Notes under the pieces: generated by a model
Databases searched by the model: none
Seen by the model: the letters and a program-made list of their open reading frames with translations, nothing else
Told to the model about the DNA's origin: nothing
Shown here: one piece after another, positions 5,069 to 8,582 of the stretch
How positions within the stretch are numbered: position 1 is the stretch's first letter
Layout: the number at the start of each line of letters is the position of its first letter
Source of the DNA: Gammaproteobacteria bacterium UBA2168
GTDB lineage: Bacteria; Pseudomonadota; Gammaproteobacteria; Pseudomonadales; Azotimanducaceae
Reading direction: 5' to 3'
DNA: 8,582 nucleotides
NCBI GenBank assembly: GCA_002327525.1
Contig: DCWG01000012.1
Coordinates: 32,068 to 40,649, forward strand
Program-made: the position numbers and the translations under genes

Positions 5069-6721
5069 ATGGCAATGCAGCATACGCCTTTGTTGATGTC
5101 CAACATTCTGGATCGGGGTGCGAAGGTGGCTCCGCGGGAAGAGGTCGTCACCGCCACGGACAACGGCGTGCGTCGTCAGACACTGGAAGAGACGCGTGCT
5201 CGCGCGCATCAGCTTGCACATGCACTCGCAGAGGCGGGTATCGGACTGGGAGATCGGGTCGCTACGTTCATGTGGAACGGCTCCCGCCACCTGGAGGTGT
5301 ACCACGCGTGCGCCGGCATGGGCGCTGTGCTGCACACTCTGAACATTCGGCTTTCCGACAAGGATCTCGAGTACATCATCGATCACGCCCAGGATCGCAT
5401 CATCATCGCTGATGCCGATACGCTACCGCTGTTGGAGAAGCTGAATGGCCGCATGCCATCGGTGGAGCGCATCGTGGTAGCGACCGAGGAGGGTTTCGAG
5501 GGCTGGGAGACCGACCTGCCCGAGCCCGTGGACTACGAGGCCTTCATCGCGGACAGACCCACTCTCTGCGAGTGGCCGCAAATCGATGAGAACTCGGCCC
5601 TCGGGCTGTGCTACACCAGTGGTACCACGGGCAACCCGAAAGGTGTGGAGTACGAGCACCGCTCACAGTATTTGCATACCCTGACACAAATGATGACAGA
5701 CTCCATGGGCTTGTCGGCCGCCGATACCATGCTCGGCATCGTACCGATGTTTCACGCGATGGGGTGGGGATTGCCGTGGTCGGCACTCGCGCTTGGCTGT
5801 AAGCAGGTAATGCCGCATCGTTTCATGGACCCGCAGCGTCTACTTGACCTCATCGTCTCGGAAAAGGTCACGGTTTCCGCGGGTGTGCCAACTATCTGGC
5901 AGGGGGTGAAAGCCATTTACGAGGCAGATCCGGGCGCATACGATCTGTCGAATCTCTCACGCCTCACCTGCGGCGGGTCGGCACCGCCGCCATCGCTGAT
6001 CCGCTGGTACTGGGACACTCTGGGAGTGGAGATGATCCAGGGTTGGGGCATGACGGAAACATCACCGCTCGCAACGCTGTCCCGGCGTGTGATGAAACGC
6101 AGCCAGCTGAGCCTCAGTGAAGACGAGCAGTTCGAGAACGTGGCGAAGGCCGGACAGCTCATGCCGGGTCTTGAGCTCGACATTTTCGACGAGGACTTCA
6201 ACCGCCTGCCACATGACGGTGAGACGGTAGGCGAGATCCTGGTGCGCGGTCCGTGGATCTGCTCGGAGTACTACAACAACCCCCAACCGGACAAGTTTCA
6301 TGACGGTTGGCTGATCACCGGTGACGTTGGCAAGATCGATGCCGAGGAATATCTCATCATCAGCGACCGGTCGAAGGACCTGGTCAAAAGCGGTGGCGAG
6401 TGGATATCGTCCGTGGATCTGGAGAACCACATCGTGGCTCTCGGCGGTATCGGGCAGGCGTGTGTCGTGGCACACCCGCATCCAAAGTGGGACGAGCGTC
6501 CGGTAGCGTTGGTGGTATTGGATCCCGGGGCGCAAGTGAGTGCCGAGACGATCATCGAACACTGCGGCACGGCGTTCGCCAAGTGGCAGCTGCCGGACGA
6601 CGTCCTGTTCGTCGACAGCATCCCACTCACGTCCACAGGCAAGATGGACAAGAAGATCGTACGCGCGGATCTCGAGGCCCAGGGCTATCAGTTGCCCGAT
6701 CTGCGCGAGAGCACAGGGTGA
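5069..6721 (+). CDS. AlkK-like medium/long-chain fatty acyl-CoA ligase
   Basis: The product is 550 residues, an ANL-family enzyme that activates fatty acids to acyl-CoA with ATP for beta-oxidation in the cytoplasm. Motifs in order: RHLEVYHACAGMGAVLHTLN (73-92), P-loop YTSGTTGNPKG (182-192), VPMFHAMGWGLPWS (225-238), GWGMTETSP (325-333), GWLITGDVGKID (413-424), ISDRSKDLVKSGGEWISSVDLE (431-452) and the catalytic Lys in TSTGKMDKK (K525). Length, the HLEVYxAxxGxGxVxHTxN block, KSGGEWIS and KWDERP closely match Pseudomonas AlkK and related medium-chain ligases. The exact chain length is inference. No motif is damaged. The MFS gene starts 29 bases after the stop, so the two are likely in one operon. 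It does not closely resemble the FadD19-like enzyme upstream, so the pair is not a recent duplication. Confidence 0.92.
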   Translation: MAMQHTPLLMSNILDRGAKVAPREEVVTATDNGVRRQTLEETRARAHQLAHALAEAGIGLGDRVATFMWNGSRHLEVYHACAGMGAVLHTLNIRLSDKDLEYIIDHAQDRIIIADADTLPLLEKLNGRMPSVERIVVATEEGFEGWETDLPEPVDYEAFIADRPTLCEWPQIDENSALGLCYTSGTTGNPKGVEYEHRSQYLHTLTQMMTDSMGLSAADTMLGIVPMFHAMGWGLPWSALALGCKQVMPHRFMDPQRLLDLIVSEKVTVSAGVPTIWQGVKAIYEADPGAYDLSNLSRLTCGGSAPPPSLIRWYWDTLGVEMIQGWGMTETSPLATLSRRVMKRSQLSLSEDEQFENVAKAGQLMPGLELDIFDEDFNRLPHDGETVGEILVRGPWICSEYYNNPQPDKFHDGWLITGDVGKIDAEEYLIISDRSKDLVKSGGEWISSVDLENHIVALGGIGQACVVAHPHPKWDERPVALVVLDPGAQVSAETIIEHCGTAFAKWQLPDDVLFVDSIPLTSTGKMDKKIVRADLEAQGYQLPDLRESTG

Positions 6722-6760
6722 GGAGTATCTGATGTGATAACAGCTGCCGCATGCCGGTAG
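6721..6760 (+). promoter_or_regulatory. Shine-Dalgarno with ATG-TGA start-stop or short leader ORF before the MFS gene
   Basis: AGGAG (6721-6725) is followed after six bases by ATG at 6732, which is immediately closed by TGA (6735-6737). GTG 6734, eight bases from the same AGGAG, opens an eight-codon frame (residues VITAAACR) closed by TAG at 6758-6760, just past the MFS ATG at 6751. The MFS ATG has no Shine-Dalgarno of its own. A ribosome loaded here could re-initiate at 6751 by coupling. Alternatively it is the relic of an older MFS start. Confidence 0.4.
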
Positions 6761-7914
6761 CCAGCCGCCACTACCTGCTGCCGGTTCTGCTGGGATCGGC
6801 TTCGTTCGTCTTTCTCAATTTTGGTTTGCCGATACAGGCGAAACGCTTGGGCGCGGACGCAACCCTGATTGGTGGGATGTACACCGTCTTCACTCTGACC
6901 ATGGTCGTCGTGCGCCCACTGGTGGGCTGGGCGCTCGATCGCTACGGGCGGCGATGGTTCTTCGCGTCTGCCTTCGGTTTCTACACGGTGGCGATGTGGG
7001 CCTTCAGCCGCGCCACCGGTGTTGACGACTTCTACCTCGCGCGTTTTTTGCAGGGTATAGGCGCATCGCTGATGTGGGTGTCGGTACGCACGATCGTGGC
7101 GGATGAGTTCGATACAGCTGAGCGCGGCCGTGAGATGGGGAGGTTACAGGCCAATTCGGTGCGTGGCAGCATGCTGGGTGCTTTCTACGGATTCACGCTG
7201 ATCGGGATGATGCCGCAGGAAGAAGCCTGGCGATTGGCGTTTTACGGCTACTCGGTGGTAGCACTGGCAGGGTTCGTTCTCGCCTGTCTGCGCCAGCGTG
7301 AGAGCAGCCAGCCTGCTGCGACCGGCCGGCGCGTCGAGCTGGTCTGGAATGCGGATATCGTGCGTCTGCTTGTCATTGTGTTCGTATCGGGTTTTGCCAG
7401 CGCTCTCATAGAGCCCATCTATCTGATCTATTTGCAGGATAAGTTTTCGCTTTCGTTCATGCAGCTCGCGATGGCATTCTTACCGGCGGGCATCGTGTAT
7501 GCGACCTTGCCGGTGGTCACCGGCCGCTGGGCGGATCGGTTTGGCAGAATGCCTTTGATGGTGAGCGGAATCGCACTCGCGGCGCTCGCGTCCATCAGCC
7601 TGCCGTGGCTTGGACACATACTCATGGTCGCGGGTCTGTATACGCTCTCGGCCGTCGCCTGGACAATGGCGATACCGGCTGAAGATGCGCTGTTGGGCGA
7701 TCTGTCCGAGGCCGCGACACGCGGCCGGCTGTTCGGTATGAGAGAGATGGCGGCGATGACGGGGGCGGCCATAGGGCCGTTGCTCGGCGGCGCTATCTAC
7801 GACTACTGGCGTGCCGAGTTCGCCTTCGTGATCAACGGTGCCCTGCTGCTCATCGCATCGGGCCTTGCCTGGCATTGGTTTCGCGGCATGGCACCGGCTA
7901 GTATTGAACGTTGA
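6751..7914 (+). CDS. MFS transporter, 12-helix type
   Basis: The product is 387 residues and strongly hydrophobic, with a central polar linker (about 181-200) separating two six-helix halves. The loop 2-3 signature of the major facilitator superfamily is clear: GWALDRYGRRWFF (59-71). A second copy, GRWADRFGRMPLM (258-270), sits at the matching place in the C-terminal half. RFLQGIGASLMW (98-109) in helix 4 and GAAIGPLLGGAIYD late in the protein are typical of drug/metabolite-type MFS proteins. It is an inner-membrane secondary transporter; substrate and direction cannot be told. The neighbouring acyl-CoA ligase suggests import of a lipid-like acid or export of a by-product. ATG 6751 is the only good in-frame start (TGA in frame at 6730) but lacks a Shine-Dalgarno. 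The HAD gene starts 18 bases downstream. Confidence 0.88.
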   Translation: MPVASRHYLLPVLLGSASFVFLNFGLPIQAKRLGADATLIGGMYTVFTLTMVVVRPLVGWALDRYGRRWFFASAFGFYTVAMWAFSRATGVDDFYLARFLQGIGASLMWVSVRTIVADEFDTAERGREMGRLQANSVRGSMLGAFYGFTLIGMMPQEEAWRLAFYGYSVVALAGFVLACLRQRESSQPAATGRRVELVWNADIVRLLVIVFVSGFASALIEPIYLIYLQDKFSLSFMQLAMAFLPAGIVYATLPVVTGRWADRFGRMPLMVSGIALAALASISLPWLGHILMVAGLYTLSAVAWTMAIPAEDALLGDLSEAATRGRLFGMREMAAMTGAAIGPLLGGAIYDYWRAEFAFVINGALLLIASGLAWHWFRGMAPASIER

Positions 7915-7932
7915 TCCGTAACAGGCGAATCA

Positions 7933-8582
7933 GTGAAAGGCATTTTCTTCGATCTGGGCGGTACACTCTTCAGCTATTCCAACATCGGCCAGGGCGCAGC
8001 GCCACTGCTGGTGGAAGCCACGCGCAGGCTGGGTCTGGACCTGGCGCTCGAGGACATGGGGGCCGCATACTGGCAGGCGAACCGAGAGATCAGCGTGATC
8101 TACGCGCAGAAGGACTACTACCTGCACGCGCACATGTTTCGCGATACGTTTCGCCGGTTCGTGCAGTTGCTCGAAGCAGAGTTCAAGGAAGACATCTACG
8201 ACTGGTATCGTGCCGAGCAGCACCGGGTGGTGGTGGAAACCCTGGAGCTCAAGCACGATTGTATCGAAACGCTGGAGCAGTTGAAGGACAGGGAACTGTA
8301 CCTGTCCATCGTCTCCAACATAGACGAGGATACGCTGCAGCCGCTGGTGGAACGCGAAGGACTGCATCGGTATTTCGAGCACTGGACCAGCTCTGAAGCA
8401 GCCCGGTCGTGCAAGCCGCATAGCCGCTTTTTCGAAGTGAGTCTCGACAAGGCGGGGCTTGAAGCCGAGGAGGTGCTGTTCGTGGGTGATTCGCCCGAAC
8501 ACGATGTCGGCGGCGCATCGGCGGTTGGTATGCGCACTGTTCTCATAGTGCAGGAAGGCGTGACGCCGCCGATGCAGAGCGG
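7933..8582 (+). CDS. HAD-superfamily hydrolase with atypical DLGGT motif (3' end outside window)
   Basis: The frame is open from GTG 7933 to the window edge, giving 216 residues. AGG (7923-7925) seven bases ahead supports the GTG. All four haloacid-dehalogenase motifs are seen: I, FFDLGGTLF (nucleophile D7); II, LSIVSN (S128); III, K161 in SCKPHSRFF; IV, VGDSPEHD (G185, D186, D191). A helical cap lies between residues of about 15 and 95, as in subfamily I enzymes with a C1 cap. Most HAD phosphatases carry D-x-D in motif I. Here the second Asp is Gly (residue 9), so the usual acid/base is missing. FDLGGTL variants exist in the superfamily, and their chemistry is mostly unknown. It follows the MFS gene by 18 bases and is probably in the same operon. 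Little sequence should be missing at the C-terminus, judged by the position of motif IV. Confidence 0.85.
   Translation, partial: MKGIFFDLGGTLFSYSNIGQGAAPLLVEATRRLGLDLALEDMGAAYWQANREISVIYAQKDYYLHAHMFRDTFRRFVQLLEAEFKEDIYDWYRAEQHRVVVETLELKHDCIETLEQLKDRELYLSIVSNIDEDTLQPLVEREGLHRYFEHWTSSEAARSCKPHSRFFEVSLDKAGLEAEEVLFVGDSPEHDVGGASAVGMRTVLIVQEGVTPPMQS

Noticed and set aside
1..8582. Defence system, prophage, transposon or biosynthetic cluster
   Set aside because: No nuclease, toxin-antitoxin, reverse transcriptase, transposase, integrase or synthase signatures were seen. The genes are metabolic, transport and envelope types.

Overview
The window is GC-rich and densely coded, with short or overlapping gene junctions. 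It looks like a chromosomal segment of a proteobacterium, most likely a gammaproteobacterium. The support is a DUF6279-type lipoprotein, a short PspC-domain protein, an AlkK-like medium-chain acyl-CoA ligase and mostly ATG/GTG starts. Genus cannot be fixed from the sequence. There is no rRNA, tRNA, CRISPR array, transposase or integrase.

Layout. (1) Positions 2-1659, plus strand: a compact, probably co-transcribed trio. It holds the C-terminal end of a class I glutamine amidotransferase (cut by the window edge), a YkvA-like DUF1232 membrane protein and a DUF6279-type lipoprotein. Each downstream gene overlaps the one before it. (2) Positions 1761-2208, minus strand: a two-gene unit made of a 63-aa single-span membrane protein and a PspC-domain protein. 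A sigma-54-like -24/-12 motif lies about 75 bases upstream of it. (3) Positions 2209-2515: a divergent control region, also with a sigma-70-like promoter candidate facing right. (4) Positions 2516-4132, plus strand: an acyl-CoA synthetase closely resembling FadD19, the steroid side-chain CoA ligase. (5) Positions 4133-5068: a gene graveyard. A plus-strand fragment of alanine dehydrogenase is joined tail-to-tail at about 4729 to a minus-strand remnant of a PaaI-type hotdog thioesterase. The thioesterase carries a small frameshift and a perfect 26-bp tandem duplication. (6) Positions 5069-8582, plus strand: a probable operon of an AlkK-like fatty acyl-CoA ligase, an MFS transporter and a HAD-family hydrolase that runs off the window.

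How the genes may work together. The two acyl-CoA ligases would activate imported fatty or steroid-type carboxylic acids for beta-oxidation. The MFS protein next to the second ligase could move a related substrate. The lost thioesterase would have hydrolysed acyl-CoAs and so opposed the ligases. The PspC unit and the DUF1232 protein concern the envelope and are not obviously linked to lipid use.

I see no convincing new multi-gene system. The most informative observations are the double pseudogene with its traceable lesions, the sigma-54-like element ahead of the PspC unit, a Shine-Dalgarno that serves an ATG-TGA start-stop (or an eight-codon leader) just before the MFS gene, and a HAD protein lacking the usual second catalytic aspartate.
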